Source: an uncultured Croceitalea sp.
GTDB lineage: Bacteria > Bacteroidota > Bacteroidia > Flavobacteriales > Flavobacteriaceae
Length of the DNA: 64,000 nucleotides
NCBI GenBank assembly: GCA_947494805.1
Contig: CANLWK010000002.1
Span: 310,001-374,000, forward strand
Reading direction: 5' to 3'
Below are positions 26,852 through 38,824 of this stretch, one piece after another. Both the position numbers and the translations under genes were made by a program. Position 1 is the first letter of the stretch; every line of letters starts with the position of its first letter. Under the pieces are notes generated by a model, which saw nothing but the letters and a program-made list of their open reading frames with translations, did no database searches and was not told the DNA's origin.

Positions 26852-27896
26852 TTCGCAGCAGCTTTAGGGTGTCAGTAAATATCTTTTTTTCTTCCAGTAA
26901 ACTTCCTGAAACTGTAGGTGCTTTTGTCCCTTTTGTAAAGGCCATATGGCCAGTAAAAATTCGTGCCTCATCCCAGAGATCGGCATCTATAAAACTTTGA
27001 AGCGTATAACTTCCGCCTTCAATCAAAACACTGGTGATGTTGTGCCTGTAAAGCAGATTACAGATTTGTTTTGGTACATCTGCAGAAAAATCAAGTTGTT
27101 CAAAGGAGATGTTTTCTGAATTGGTAGTTTCCTTGTTTTTGTCATGCACAAAAATCGTCTTTACCGAATTATCAAACACATCATAGTTTTCAGGTATAGA
27201 AAGGTGTCTATCGATTACTATGCGTATTGGGTGTTTCCCTTTCCAATCACGGACATTTAATTTAGGATTATCCAATAACACTGTTTTGGTGCCCACTAAA
27301 ATTGCTTGTTCTTCAGAGCGCCATTGGTGCACCAACTGCCTTGAATAGGGGTTGGTAATCCAAAACGGCTCTGGGTTTTCTTGTCGTTCCGATGGGGAGG
27401 GAGCGATAAAACCATCACTGGTTTGTGCCCATTTTAAAACGATATAGGGTCGTTTTTTTTCTTGAAAAGTCAAAAATCGTTTATGATGTTCACGACATTC
27501 TACTTTCAAAACACCTACGACCACCTCACATCCAGCAGCTTTCAAGCGCTCAATACCTTTGCCTGCAACTTTTTCATGTGGGTCTGACAAACCGATGACC
27601 ACACGTTTTATTTGTTGCTCTACAATCAAATCAGCACATGGTGGTGTTTTTCCAAAATGTGAACAAGGCTCTAGACTAACGTATAAAGTGGCTTCTTTCA
27701 GAAGCTCTTTTTTCTTGACTGCATTGATGGCATTTACCTCTGCGTGTGGACCGCCATATGGACTTGTAAAGCCTTCACCAATGATTCTTTCGTTGTGGAC
27801 TATGACGCAACCCACCATCGGGTTCGGGGCTGTGTTTCCCAATCCAATTTTACCTAATTCTATACAGCGAGAGAGGTATTTTTCGTCTATATTCAC
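26844..27896 (-). CDS. ribD: Riboflavin biosynthesis deaminase/reductase RibD
   Basis: 350 residues, bifunctional. The N-terminal deaminase has zinc ligands His51 and catalytic Glu53 (HAEVNAI), Cys78 and Cys87 (PCSHFGKTPPC); the C-terminal reductase (about 150-350) has KWAQTSDGFIAP and LIEGGSYTLQSFI. It performs the second and third steps of riboflavin synthesis from GTP. The start codon is GTG at 27896 (then NIDEKYLSRCIELGK), the usual N-terminus. First gene of the operon with the HAD, EamA and YigZ genes. Confidence 0.96.
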   Translation of the reverse strand: MNIDEKYLSRCIELGKIGLGNTAPNPMVGCVIVHNERIIGEGFTSPYGGPHAEVNAINAVKKKELLKEATLYVSLEPCSHFGKTPPCADLIVEQQIKRVVIGLSDPHEKVAGKGIERLKAAGCEVVVGVLKVECREHHKRFLTFQEKKRPYIVLKWAQTSDGFIAPSPSERQENPEPFWITNPYSRQLVHQWRSEEQAILVGTKTVLLDNPKLNVRDWKGKHPIRIVIDRHLSIPENYDVFDNSVKTIFVHDKNKETTNSENISFEQLDFSADVPKQICNLLYRHNITSVLIEGGSYTLQSFIDADLWDEARIFTGHMAFTKGTKAPTVSGSLLEEKKIFTDTLKLLRND

Positions 27897-27925
27897 ACTG
27901 TAAAAATACCATATTAAATTACAAT

Positions 27926-28414
27926 ATGCAGTCCACTGTTATTCGTAAAATAGAACCAGAAGACAATACAGAGGTCGCTAAGATCGTGAGATTTGTTTTT
28001 GAAGAATTGGGCGTATCAAAAGTAGGTACTGCCTATGCCGACAAAGAATTGGATACGATGTATGAGGCTTATGACGCGATGCCAAACGGAGATTTCTTTG
28101 TCGTTGAAGAAGACGGTAAACTTATTGGTTGTGCCGGTGTTTCACCTTTGGCAAACTTTGAAGGCAATGTTTGCGAACTACAAAAAATGTATTTTCTGCC
28201 CCAGGCGAGGGGTAGGGGGTTGGGTGAAAAACTCATTGAAGTCTGTCTGGACCAAGCAAAAGCCTTAGGATTTGAAAGCTGCTACCTTGAGACGATGCCC
28301 TATATGAAAGCCGCCCAAGCACTTTATCAAAAAAATGGGTTTGAATACATTGACGCTGCAATGGGCTGCACAGGTCACTCGGCCTGCCCGGTGTATATGC
28401 TTAAAAAGCTCTGA
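27926..28414 (+). CDS. GNAT family acetyltransferase
   Basis: 162 residues. The acetyl-CoA-binding loop QARGRGLGEKLIEVCLDQA and the Tyr-containing AAQALYQKNGFEYID mark a GNAT enzyme. It ends GCTGHSACPVYMLKKL, a tail common to a flavobacterial subgroup. The substrate is unknown. It diverges from ribD (29-bp gap) and is followed two bases later by prmC. Confidence 0.9.
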   Translation: MQSTVIRKIEPEDNTEVAKIVRFVFEELGVSKVGTAYADKELDTMYEAYDAMPNGDFFVVEEDGKLIGCAGVSPLANFEGNVCELQKMYFLPQARGRGLGEKLIEVCLDQAKALGFESCYLETMPYMKAAQALYQKNGFEYIDAAMGCTGHSACPVYMLKKL

Positions 28415-28416
28415 AC

Positions 28417-29297
28417 ATGTTATTGGCAGAAATCAAAAACATTTACCATAACGAATTGGTAGAACTGTATCCTAAAACAGAAATTGACAGTTTTTTTTAC
28501 AGCACTATTGAGCATTTTTTGCAATTAGAACGCTTTGCTCTAGTCATACAACCGCAATTGACCCTTACAAAATCGGAAGAACAACCATTGTTTGAAACAC
28601 TATCCCGCCTAAAACAAGAAGAGCCCTTGCAGTATATTTTAGGTGAAATCTATTTTATGGATTTCAAACTTAAGGTGAATGAACATACTTTGATACCTAG
28701 ACCAGAGACCGAAGAGTTGATATCGTGGGTTTTAGAAACTTCACAAAACAAAAATACCATACCAACCACATATGCCAATGAGAGTTTAAAAGTACTTGAT
28801 ATTGGTACGGGTAGCGGTTGTATTGCCATTGCTCTGGCCAAAGCACTGCCTCATGCTCATGTTACTGCCATTGATATTTCAAATGAAGCTTTACAGCTTG
28901 CCCAAGAGAATGCCCGCTTGAACACTGTGAAAGTTAACTTTGTTCAAGCCGATATTTTGGCCATTACTAAAATTGAGTGGACTGAATTTGACATTATAAT
29001 TTCAAATCCACCCTACGTACGTGAGCTAGAGAAACCAAAAATGAACAACAACGTTAAGTTATATGAGCCACCTACGGCCCTGTTTGTTCCGGATACAAAC
29101 CCGTTACTATTTTATGAAGCCATTGCAAATTTTGCCGGTAGTGCTTTAAAAAATGAGGGGCAGCTTTATCTAGAGATCAATCAATATTTGGGCAAAGAAA
29201 CAAAATCACTTTTTGCGGCCCATAATTTCACGGCAATCGAATTAAAAAAAGATATTTTTGAAAACCAACGAATGCTACGTTGTAAAAAAGTAAACAA

Positions 29298-29301
<4 letters not shown>
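28417..29301 (+). CDS. prmC: Release factor glutamine methyltransferase PrmC
   Basis: 294 residues. It N5-methylates the glutamine of the GGQ motif in RF1 and RF2. SAM-binding motif I LDIGTGSGCIAIAL (127-140) and the catalytic NPPY (197-200) are intact; the helical N-terminal domain spans about 1-90, with the linker LIPRPETEELISWVL. Its TGA overlaps the ATG of the next gene (ATGA). Confidence 0.96.
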
Positions 29302-31902
<2,601 letters not shown>

Positions 31903-31929
31903 TTATGCTAGATGGCTTGACCATTGTGA

Positions 31930-32946
31930 TCAGTTTCGGGCCTCTAACCATTTATCCACACGACCTTTTGCATTTTCTTTGATATTCATGTAGTAAAAGT
32001 TGATATCGGCAATATGGTAGTTTTTTCTTCGAAACAAAAAACTCCAAGGAAAACGCGGTTTGTTTGCCCAAAGAATGCCATTGTGCACCTGAGCATCTAC
32101 TCTTCGCCGCAACACCTTGTCAAAATTTCGTAGCACGGCACCTTTGTTCTTGACCTTTAAAACATGTGTAGTGTCAATGTTCCAACTAAGTGGATTGGTC
32201 ACCAATATTGAGTCACCAAGGGGTACATCTTCTGGTAAGTGTCCTCTTTTGAATGTACGCCATGAAATGGTACAGTTCAAGCCATCAGCACTTTCACAAG
32301 GGAAGATGCTTTTGAAGTAATTTTTTGGCACGGGCATTCCAATTAGATAGGCAGCAACCAATTGTTGTTGCAAAGAGGTGCCATCAAAAAACTCTTTGAT
32401 CAGTGGACCGGCATGTGTGGTGCCTTGACTATGGCTTGCAATAATTACCGGCCTTCCATTATTATAATAGGTCAAATAGTGTTCAAAAGCACTCTTTACG
32501 TCATTATATGCAAATTCAAAGGCTCTTTTGGCCGATAGGGAATCACTGCTTGTGTAACTTGATAAATGGGCCTGTCGGTACCTAGGTGCAAAAACCCTAC
32601 CTGCTTTGTTAAAGGCACTCGCTTGAAATTTTATCGTAGAATTATCTACTCGTGCATTTAAAACAGAATCAGTGATACTTGGATTCCATGGCAGGTTTTT
32701 CCCCTTGTTATTGTAAATGGTCGGATGTACAAAAAAGACATCTGCATCAAGATTGACTTGGGCCCGAGCGTCAGAACCTGGTATTTTGTCAGCATTGTCA
32801 CGTTTGTTGGGGTGTGCTGCCCAATGGTCAAGGTTACCGTAATCAACGATTTCTGGTTTTGGACTGTTAAATGCTGCAACAGGCCCGTAAGATTTGCAGG
32901 AGCTTATACATACAAAAAGCAAACAGAAGAAGGGGTATCTAATCAT
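31930..32946 (-). CDS. DUF3089 lipoprotein, alpha/beta-hydrolase-like
   Basis: 338 residues. Lipoprotein signal MIRYPFFCLLFVCISSCKS (lipobox ISSC). DUF3089 features follow: DVFFVHPTIYNNKG, VFAPRYRQAHLSSY and the nucleophile elbow ASHSQGTTHAGPL (GxSxG-like SHSQG). The family is predicted to be lipase- or esterase-like; no substrate is established. It is attached to a membrane by its lipid. It diverges from the M23 peptidase gene (22-bp gap). Confidence 0.88.
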   Translation of the reverse strand: MIRYPFFCLLFVCISSCKSYGPVAAFNSPKPEIVDYGNLDHWAAHPNKRDNADKIPGSDARAQVNLDADVFFVHPTIYNNKGKNLPWNPSITDSVLNARVDNSTIKFQASAFNKAGRVFAPRYRQAHLSSYTSSDSLSAKRAFEFAYNDVKSAFEHYLTYYNNGRPVIIASHSQGTTHAGPLIKEFFDGTSLQQQLVAAYLIGMPVPKNYFKSIFPCESADGLNCTISWRTFKRGHLPEDVPLGDSILVTNPLSWNIDTTHVLKVKNKGAVLRNFDKVLRRRVDAQVHNGILWANKPRFPWSFLFRRKNYHIADINFYYMNIKENAKGRVDKWLEARN

Positions 32947-32968
32947 ATTGTCTAATTTAGAAAAAGAA

Positions 32969-33550
32969 ATGATAACAAATACGACAAGACGGTTTTGGTT
33001 TGTGCTATTATCCAGTTTCGCTTTTTTAATACATTATAAGTATTTCAAAAGATGGTTTTGGATTCCATTGGTAATACTCATAATTGGTTTTTTACTACCA
33101 CAAAAGATGGTGATTCCGGTGCAAGGTGCTGATATCAATTCTTGGACTGAAGATTCATTTTGGGCCTATCCATGGGGTAGTTCGGTCACCCATAAGGGAA
33201 TCGATATTTTTGCGGTCAAGGGCACCCCTGTCATTGCCTCGACCAATGGTATTGTTGTCTACACCCATGATGGAGGCAAAGGCGGGAAGTCGGTCATGGT
33301 CTTGGGCCCCAAATGGCGGTTTCATTACTATGCACATCTTGATAATATAAAGACCTTTCCATTAAAGCCTTTAAAAAGGGGGAGCATACTGGGTACTGTT
33401 GGGGATACCGGCAATGCCAAAGGAAAACCACCACATTTACATTATGCGATAACCACACCGTTTCCCTATATCCATTTAAAAGACAATGAAGCCGTTCAGG
33501 GATGGAAAAAAATGTTCTATTTGAATCCAGATATATGGCTACGGAAATAG
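32969..33550 (+). CDS. M23 family metallopeptidase, membrane anchored
   Basis: 193 residues from ATG 32969 (MITNTTRRFWFVLL); an in-frame ATG at 32894 lies inside the divergent DUF3089 gene and is rejected. Two hydrophobic segments at the N-terminus (about 9-22 and 34-47) anchor it. The LytM domain has the zinc ligands HKGIDIF (HxxxD) and the final HLHYAI (HxH). M23 enzymes cut peptidoglycan cross-bridges or act as amidase activators. No long coiled coil is present, unlike EnvC. Confidence 0.9.
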   Translation: MITNTTRRFWFVLLSSFAFLIHYKYFKRWFWIPLVILIIGFLLPQKMVIPVQGADINSWTEDSFWAYPWGSSVTHKGIDIFAVKGTPVIASTNGIVVYTHDGGKGGKSVMVLGPKWRFHYYAHLDNIKTFPLKPLKRGSILGTVGDTGNAKGKPPHLHYAITTPFPYIHLKDNEAVQGWKKMFYLNPDIWLRK

Positions 33551-33559
33551 GACCGTATG

Positions 33560-34072
33560 CTAAATGTTCTTGTCAAATTTTTCCCAAGCTTTCTTTTTTC
33601 TGAACATAATGTAATATCCGAATGCCATAACGATGAAAACGGCCACTCCTACCATGTTGAAAAAAATGGGAAGTATAGTTTGATCGTCGATGACCATTTT
33701 TGGAATTCTAGTCAAAATTTCAGCCATAAATGCGCCATATAATCCTATGACCGACCAATACATAAAGCTGTAGTGGAATGAGATATATTTTCTGGGCTTC
33801 TTACGAATTATGGGCACCATACCTGCTAAAATGGTAAGCGAACTTACTATGGCGAAAATGTGAAAAATGCCAAAACCACCAAAAAGATTGTACATCATAA
33901 AAGAGGTGACCAGTACAACGGTCATGGCAGCGATGTAACTATACCCCACTTTTTTATGTGTTTTGGTTCCTTTTTTCGCAAAAAGCACATATGTGCCCGC
34001 AAACAACGAAATGACAGACGCAATAGTATGTACCAGCCCTGTGGTGTCTGTGATAATGTACATAAAGTTCAT
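33560..34072 (-). CDS. DUF2306 family membrane protein
   Basis: 170 residues with four to five membrane helices. The pattern GLVHTIASVISLFAGTYVLF, THKKVGYSYIAAM and ISFHYSFMYWSVIGLYGAF, with histidines in or near helices, fits the DUF2306 family of predicted integral membrane proteins, some thought to bind haem. Start ATG 34072 (MNFMYII). It is convergent with the M23 gene (9-bp gap). Confidence 0.82.
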   Translation of the reverse strand: MNFMYIITDTTGLVHTIASVISLFAGTYVLFAKKGTKTHKKVGYSYIAAMTVVLVTSFMMYNLFGGFGIFHIFAIVSSLTILAGMVPIIRKKPRKYISFHYSFMYWSVIGLYGAFMAEILTRIPKMVIDDQTILPIFFNMVGVAVFIVMAFGYYIMFRKKKAWEKFDKNI

Positions 34073-34189
34073 GGTGTAGTTTTGATTTAAAAATAGGGGG
34101 CAAACAATGTTAGTGTAAATTTGAAGTACTGAATTGTCGAATTCTTAGGATGGATTGAAAAACACTACACTTAATTTTGACGTAGTCAT

Positions 34190-34486
34190 ATGAATGTTCC
34201 AAAAACGTACAAGCAATTTGAAAATACCTTGAACCAGAATGGGCCGGATGCAGATTGGCCTTTGACACTACAGGCCCTTTGGTTCGCTGCAAATGACCAA
34301 TGGAATGCCGCACATGATATTGCGCAAGATTTACATACATCTGTTGGAAGTTGGATTCACGCACATTTACACAGGGTAGAGGGTGATGATTTTAATGCTG
34401 GGTATTGGTACCAACAAGCAGGCAAACCATTTTGCAACAGTACGTTATCCGTTGAGGTACAAGAATTGGTTAAAGCTGTTTTATGA
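34190..34486 (+). CDS. Small conserved hypothetical protein
   Basis: 98 residues, soluble, rich in Trp, His and Ala: WPLTLQALWFAANDQWNAAH, GSWIHAHLHRVEGD and AGYWYQQAGKPFCN. Very similar short proteins are found in both Bacteroidota and Proteobacteria (from memory), always without an assigned function. The helical repeat pattern suggests a TPR-like hairpin pair. Its stop lies in a 7-bp inverted repeat (34483-34489 with 34501-34507). Confidence 0.8.
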   Translation: MNVPKTYKQFENTLNQNGPDADWPLTLQALWFAANDQWNAAHDIAQDLHTSVGSWIHAHLHRVEGDDFNAGYWYQQAGKPFCNSTLSVEVQELVKAVL

Positions 34487-34507
34487 GCTAAACATTTTTA
34501 AGCTCAT
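34483..34507 (+). terminator. Weak hairpin at the 3' end of the small conserved gene
   Basis: ATGAGCT/AGCTCAT stem with an 11-base loop, followed by GGTTTTGGG rather than a clean T run. Possible terminator only. Confidence 0.3.
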
Positions 34508-34537
34508 GGTTTTGGGTATTAATCCTTAAAGGTTAGC

Positions 34538-36367
34538 CTACCTTATGACCTTGTCAAAAGCTTTACGACCACCGACCACTGGTAACTCCAACGAGGTGCT
34601 ATCTAAATCTAATGTGAGCTGTGTTCCGGGTTCAGGGTGCAGGGTAAACTCTTTATCACTTGAAAAAATAAGCAACCCGATTTGTTGTCCGGCAGGTATA
34701 ATTTGGTCATCGGGCATCAATTCAAAGGCTACATCATAGAACTTACCTTTTTCCAATGGTTCACTTTCGGTCAGTGATTTATGGTTCTGTGGATCTGCCC
34801 AGCCCCGGGTAATTATATTATCGGTAATCTTTGCTTGAGGGCTATCATTCCATGGTAAAGAAACAAGCCATACCGAAAGGTTTGTGGCGGGCTTGTCACT
34901 GGCTACCTTCACACTGATTTTAGGAACTCCAGATATATGAAGGTCGCCTTGAAGTTTCGGAGTTGTATACAACAAGCGGTTTTCTGATGATGCCACCTTG
35001 GCCAAGTCTGACCCGGGTATTGAATAATCATCGATTAAAGTTTCAGTACCCTGTTTATTGGTTTTACTTGAAGTTAGTATGCCATTGGTATTGCCACCTT
35101 TTTTCAACTGGAGTATCACCAGTTGAGCTTCTGGATTGGGATAATCGTCATAGCTAGTAGGATTGCTTTGTTCGTCACCTTCGCGCACGATCCAAGCCCT
35201 TTTGTCCTTTTCAACATCATTTTCTACGCCATGCAAATATCGTGTGAACCAACGGTTCATTAAACGGATTGGCGGCGGTCCGCCATGCCCATTTTGATGG
35301 TAATAAATCTGGGTGGGCAATCCTTTTTCTTTTGCTGCTTTATAGATGCGGTAACTGTGCTCGGGCATAACGTTCCAATCATTAAAACCATGTGACATCA
35401 ACAGCGCAGCTTTCATAGGCCCCATATCGTTCAAATAGTCCCGCCCGGCCCAAAAGTCATTGTAGTCCCCCGTAATGCGGTCCATACCATTTTTCATTTC
35501 GGTGTCACGTACCGTTTTGTTGTTGTACCCCCGTTTGGTCTCATCTCCACTATGGATAAAGTCATACAATACGTCAATATCTTCACCGAGGTAACCGCCA
35601 GGCGAACGTACCAACCCATTTGAACGATAGTAGTGGTAATATGAAGTATTTGGCGCAATGGGAATTATCGCTTCAAGTCCGTCGACTCCAGTTGTGGCAG
35701 CTGCCAATGGTAATGTGCCATTGTACGACGTACCAGTCATTCCAACTTTTCCTGTACTCCAATAGGCCGCTACTGTTTTATCACCATACAGTTCTGTAAA
35801 GCCTTGGGCGCGTCCGTTTAACCAATCAATGACCGCCTTGGGCGCAAGGGATTCATTATCGCCACCCACCGTTGGTGCACCCTGTGAAAGTCCTGTGCCA
35901 GGTGAAGAAGAATGTACTACGATGTATCCTCTGGGCACCCATTTTTTAATATGTGAGTTTGAAATGATGGGTCGTTTTCCCAATCGTTTTACTTGGGGGT
36001 GGACACGTTCTTTTGCCATTTCGCCCAACTCATGCTTCACATCCCAGAATAGCCCTTCTACATTGGGCGCCACCCCTGCAAAGTAAGGACTTGTAACATA
36101 AATTACAGGTAATTTAAGACCTTGGGTTTCGGTCTGTTCAGGTCGTGTAACAGAGACGTGCATGCGGTCTAATTTACCATCGCCGTCCGTATCGAATTCG
36201 GTTTCTACAAAGAGATCATGTCGCAGCCATTTAGATTGGTCAGCAAATGCTTCTACCACTTGTGCTTCACCATCCCTAAAAACAGGGGCATCTTTTACGG
36301 CGTTTTGTGTATGTACTATTGAAAACTGGAAAAAAAGAAAGAAAACAAGTGTGACGACCTTTTTCAT
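34538..36367 (-). CDS. Xaa-Pro dipeptidyl-peptidase-like S15 hydrolase, secreted
   Basis: 609 residues: signal peptide (MKKVVTLVFFLFFQFSIVHTQ), an alpha/beta-hydrolase domain with Ser214 in GTSYNG, Asp330 in HGFNDWN and His361 (or His357) in HQNGHGG as the likely triad, then the C-terminal jelly-roll domain of PepX/CocE (about 420-609). S15 enzymes release X-Pro dipeptides; CocE-type relatives are esterases. The arrangement and DGLEAIIPIAPNTSYYHYYR favour the Xaa-Pro peptidase group. Monocistronic, exported to the periplasm or outside. Confidence 0.9.
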   Translation of the reverse strand: MKKVVTLVFFLFFQFSIVHTQNAVKDAPVFRDGEAQVVEAFADQSKWLRHDLFVETEFDTDGDGKLDRMHVSVTRPEQTETQGLKLPVIYVTSPYFAGVAPNVEGLFWDVKHELGEMAKERVHPQVKRLGKRPIISNSHIKKWVPRGYIVVHSSSPGTGLSQGAPTVGGDNESLAPKAVIDWLNGRAQGFTELYGDKTVAAYWSTGKVGMTGTSYNGTLPLAAATTGVDGLEAIIPIAPNTSYYHYYRSNGLVRSPGGYLGEDIDVLYDFIHSGDETKRGYNNKTVRDTEMKNGMDRITGDYNDFWAGRDYLNDMGPMKAALLMSHGFNDWNVMPEHSYRIYKAAKEKGLPTQIYYHQNGHGGPPPIRLMNRWFTRYLHGVENDVEKDKRAWIVREGDEQSNPTSYDDYPNPEAQLVILQLKKGGNTNGILTSSKTNKQGTETLIDDYSIPGSDLAKVASSENRLLYTTPKLQGDLHISGVPKISVKVASDKPATNLSVWLVSLPWNDSPQAKITDNIITRGWADPQNHKSLTESEPLEKGKFYDVAFELMPDDQIIPAGQQIGLLIFSSDKEFTLHPEPGTQLTLDLDSTSLELPVVGGRKAFDKVIR

Positions 36368-36421
36368 GGACTGATTACTATTTTTAGTTCCCTTAAAAAT
36401 AGTAATCCTAAGACGAATAAA

Positions 36422-37489
36422 TTAATCTGTATTCATATTTGCCAAATATTCATCGGCATAATCTATTTTAAACGCGACCCAAAGAGGTTGGTGGTCAGAA
36501 AGTTGATGTGTACGCCAGTGGTTGTATTTTTTGGCTGGTTTACCTGCTTTTGTCTTCATCATGCCTTGGTAAACATCTTTTTCTTCATCTGTGAAAAGTA
36601 AGTCAAATAGAGGTATGGTACCCCCGTCTTCAATTTTAATACCATCTTTTCGTTCGCGCACAAAAATACGGTCGTACTGCGCTTTTTTCTTGCCCACTGT
36701 GGTGGTTATGGTTTTGTGCGCTGCAGGACATTCATATTCGGCTTCTCTCAACATTTTGTACGAATCACTAGCGACATCGGCAATATTGAAATCGCCCAAT
36801 AGAATTAACTTGCGGGCCCATGCAGTCTCGTCTTCGGTACGGGTCTTAATAAAATTGGCAATATGGTCAATTTCTTTTTTACGGCCCAATTCACTTTCAC
36901 CCCATTGAATATGAACATTACAGAGCATAAATTTTGCCCAACCTGCTTTAAAACCACAAATCAAAGGGGTTCGCCATATTTGTGAAATTGGTGTGTATAT
37001 AGTTTTCTTTTTACCCGCATTGTCAGGGTCGTCAATTACCTCTTTGGCATTGGGCAGCACAAGTTCACCTGCGAGACCTCCAAAATGCACCTTACGATTG
37101 TTGTACAGATATGCGATGCGTTCATCATTTCCTCTATCCCCTTCGGTGGTATCTGATATTACATAGCTCCAATCATCACCCAACAGCCACATCAATCGTT
37201 CCAACGCATCTAAGTCTTTATTCACCTCTTGAAGCGCAACCAAGTCAAATGCCGCTATGATTTCGGCAATGTAATAGAATGACTCATTTAGGCGCGTGCC
37301 ATAGGTGCCTGAATCAAACTCGCGAATATTCCAGGTCGCTAGAATAAGGTTTTCATCCAAATGGCTTTTTGGAACATTGGCATGCAGGTATTTTCGCAAC
37401 TTCTGTAAGTTGGCAATAGTTCGTTTTTTTTCGCTGACCACGCTAGTGGCATCGGTCTCTTTGGCCTTAAGCTTATGGTAATAGGGCAT
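36422..37489 (-). CDS. Endonuclease/exonuclease/phosphatase (EEP) family protein
   Basis: 355 residues, no signal peptide. EEP/DNase I-like motifs: LATWNIREFD, LVALQEVNKD (Glu), MLCNVHIQWGE, LILLGDFNIAD and the C-terminal LSDHQPLWV (Asp-His). All catalytic positions of the fold are present. Substrate (DNA, RNA or phosphoester) cannot be told. A 274-bp gap containing a MITE-like element lies upstream. Confidence 0.88.
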   Translation of the reverse strand: MPYYHKLKAKETDATSVVSEKKRTIANLQKLRKYLHANVPKSHLDENLILATWNIREFDSGTYGTRLNESFYYIAEIIAAFDLVALQEVNKDLDALERLMWLLGDDWSYVISDTTEGDRGNDERIAYLYNNRKVHFGGLAGELVLPNAKEVIDDPDNAGKKKTIYTPISQIWRTPLICGFKAGWAKFMLCNVHIQWGESELGRKKEIDHIANFIKTRTEDETAWARKLILLGDFNIADVASDSYKMLREAEYECPAAHKTITTTVGKKKAQYDRIFVRERKDGIKIEDGGTIPLFDLLFTDEEKDVYQGMMKTKAGKPAKKYNHWRTHQLSDHQPLWVAFKIDYADEYLANMNTD

Positions 37490-37603
37490 GACTCACATTT
37501 TTGGTGTCATGAAATTACACCATAATCATTTTACTTAAGGTGTTTTTGTACGTTCTTTCGTACAGAATGTTTAAATGGATACATTTTTGTTATAAATAAC
37601 AAA

Positions 37604-37740
37604 AAGAGACTGCCTAAAAAGTACTTTAACTGTCAACGAACATATCGAAACACTGCAACTTAACAGACACTTAAGAATGGGTTTCGATGGGTTTAACCTG
37701 TCAAAGTCGATAAAAATCGAACTTTTTTGAACAGCCTCTT
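37604..37740. mobile_element. MITE-like element with ~20-bp terminal inverted repeats
   Basis: The ends AAGAGACTGCCTAAAAAGT (37604-37622) and, on the complement, AAGAGGCTGTTCAAAAAAGT (37740-37721) pair with few mismatches. The 137-bp body has no gene, but has an inner inverted repeat ATCGAAAC (37644-37651) with GTTTCGAT (37681-37688) and a repeated TTTAAC(C)TGTCAA. The GAGGCTGTC-like tips recall the ends of IS1182-family elements (from memory). No clean target duplication was found. Confidence 0.45.
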
Positions 37741-37763
37741 CACTTTGATAAACAAAAACTAGG

Positions 37764-38687
37764 CTATTGATTGAAATAATTTTTTTTGTAAAACTGCCCG
37801 AGTTCTGGAGTTAAGAGCAATATTTCAGGTTTGTCTTTCCGCAGGCCAATGGTCCAGTCATTAAAGATTTCCCAATCTGCGTTTTTGAATATTGGCTCCC
37901 CAAAACTCTTAATGAGTTTTTTTCTAATGCGATTTTCTTCCGCTTTAGCGGTTAAAATCCAAACCGCGTTTAATCTGCCGTCACCAAATCTTGCTTCCAC
38001 TTTTCTCGGAAACCCCGCATACTCAACACCAAAACAATTCAACTGTAGTTGTGCATTCGGGTCAGAACCATCAAGCTTTTGTTCAGTGACCGTAGCTGCA
38101 TTGGCAATCAGCATAGGTCGCAGTCTATCAAGTTCTCCGCCCATTTCAAGAAAACTTGGTACTTCAATACTTGTATTGTAGCGGTAGTTTTCTGGTTGTT
38201 TTTCAGATATAAATGGATTTGACCAAGTAAAGAGATTTGGATGCGCCGCTTCTTTACTTACAAAACGTACAGCATCGTTCTCAAGGTCGGCAAAGAGATT
38301 ACTTTTTTTGTAAACCTTGAAATTCAGGTAGTCCACGGCCGTATCGTTTCTTTTTTCAATCAACGTCTTCAGTGTATTTCCTTTGGCCTCAATATAGTGC
38401 AATTTGTTATCAGCAAAGGTGAAAACAACCTGTGCCAAGATACCGTTGGCCGTTTTGAGATTGGTGCAAATGAGATGTTCTTCTGTTTCACTCGCAAGCG
38501 GAAATGTTGGTTCATATCTTGTGAATACGGTATGTGATAGCACGTTTTGACCAAGTTTTTCCTTAACCGTAGTCAGTGATTCATAAAAGTGAATGTCATT
38601 AAAAAGCACTTCATTTTGTGCGAAAACGGAAAAACAAAAGGCGATTGCGCCGAATAGCGATATCGCCTTTTTATTGATTAACTCCAT
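37764..38687 (-). CDS. Exported protein of unknown function
   Basis: 307 residues from ATG 38687 (MELINKKAISLFGAIAFCFSVFAQ), which gives a clean signal peptide; an upstream in-frame start at 38729 adds 14 residues crossing a short repeat and is less likely. The mature part has no recognised domain; segments such as NDIHFYESLTTVKEKLG and AVWILTAKAEENRIRKKLIKSFGEP suggest two related alpha/beta modules. Single gene between the MITE-like element and the 5'-nucleotidase pair. Confidence 0.75.
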   Translation of the reverse strand: MELINKKAISLFGAIAFCFSVFAQNEVLFNDIHFYESLTTVKEKLGQNVLSHTVFTRYEPTFPLASETEEHLICTNLKTANGILAQVVFTFADNKLHYIEAKGNTLKTLIEKRNDTAVDYLNFKVYKKSNLFADLENDAVRFVSKEAAHPNLFTWSNPFISEKQPENYRYNTSIEVPSFLEMGGELDRLRPMLIANAATVTEQKLDGSDPNAQLQLNCFGVEYAGFPRKVEARFGDGRLNAVWILTAKAEENRIRKKLIKSFGEPIFKNADWEIFNDWTIGLRKDKPEILLLTPELGQFYKKNYFNQ

Positions 38688-38690
38688 TTG

Positions 38691-38712
38691 ATTGATGATT
38701 GATTGATGATTT
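38691..38712. repeat. 11-bp tandem duplication before the exported protein gene
   Basis: ATTGATGATTG (38691-38701) is followed by ATTGATGATTT (38702-38712), only four bases before the chosen start codon on the minus strand. Confidence 0.6.
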
Positions 38713-38824
38713 GCACTAAAGACGATCAATCAGACGAAATGTTACACCAAAGACGGATTTTTTTAGTTTTTTTTGAAAAACTTGTCTGGATTTCTTTTCC
38801 ATTAGGGCATATCAGATCTTTTGA

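Noticed and set aside
31952-31960. Exact DnaA box TTATCCACA
   Set aside because: It is a single copy within the coding end of the DUF3089 gene (codons for VDKW), so chance is the simplest reading.
32894-32968. Upstream start for the M23 peptidase
   Set aside because: It would put 25 extra polar residues before the membrane helix and overlap the divergent DUF3089 gene start; ATG 32969 is better.
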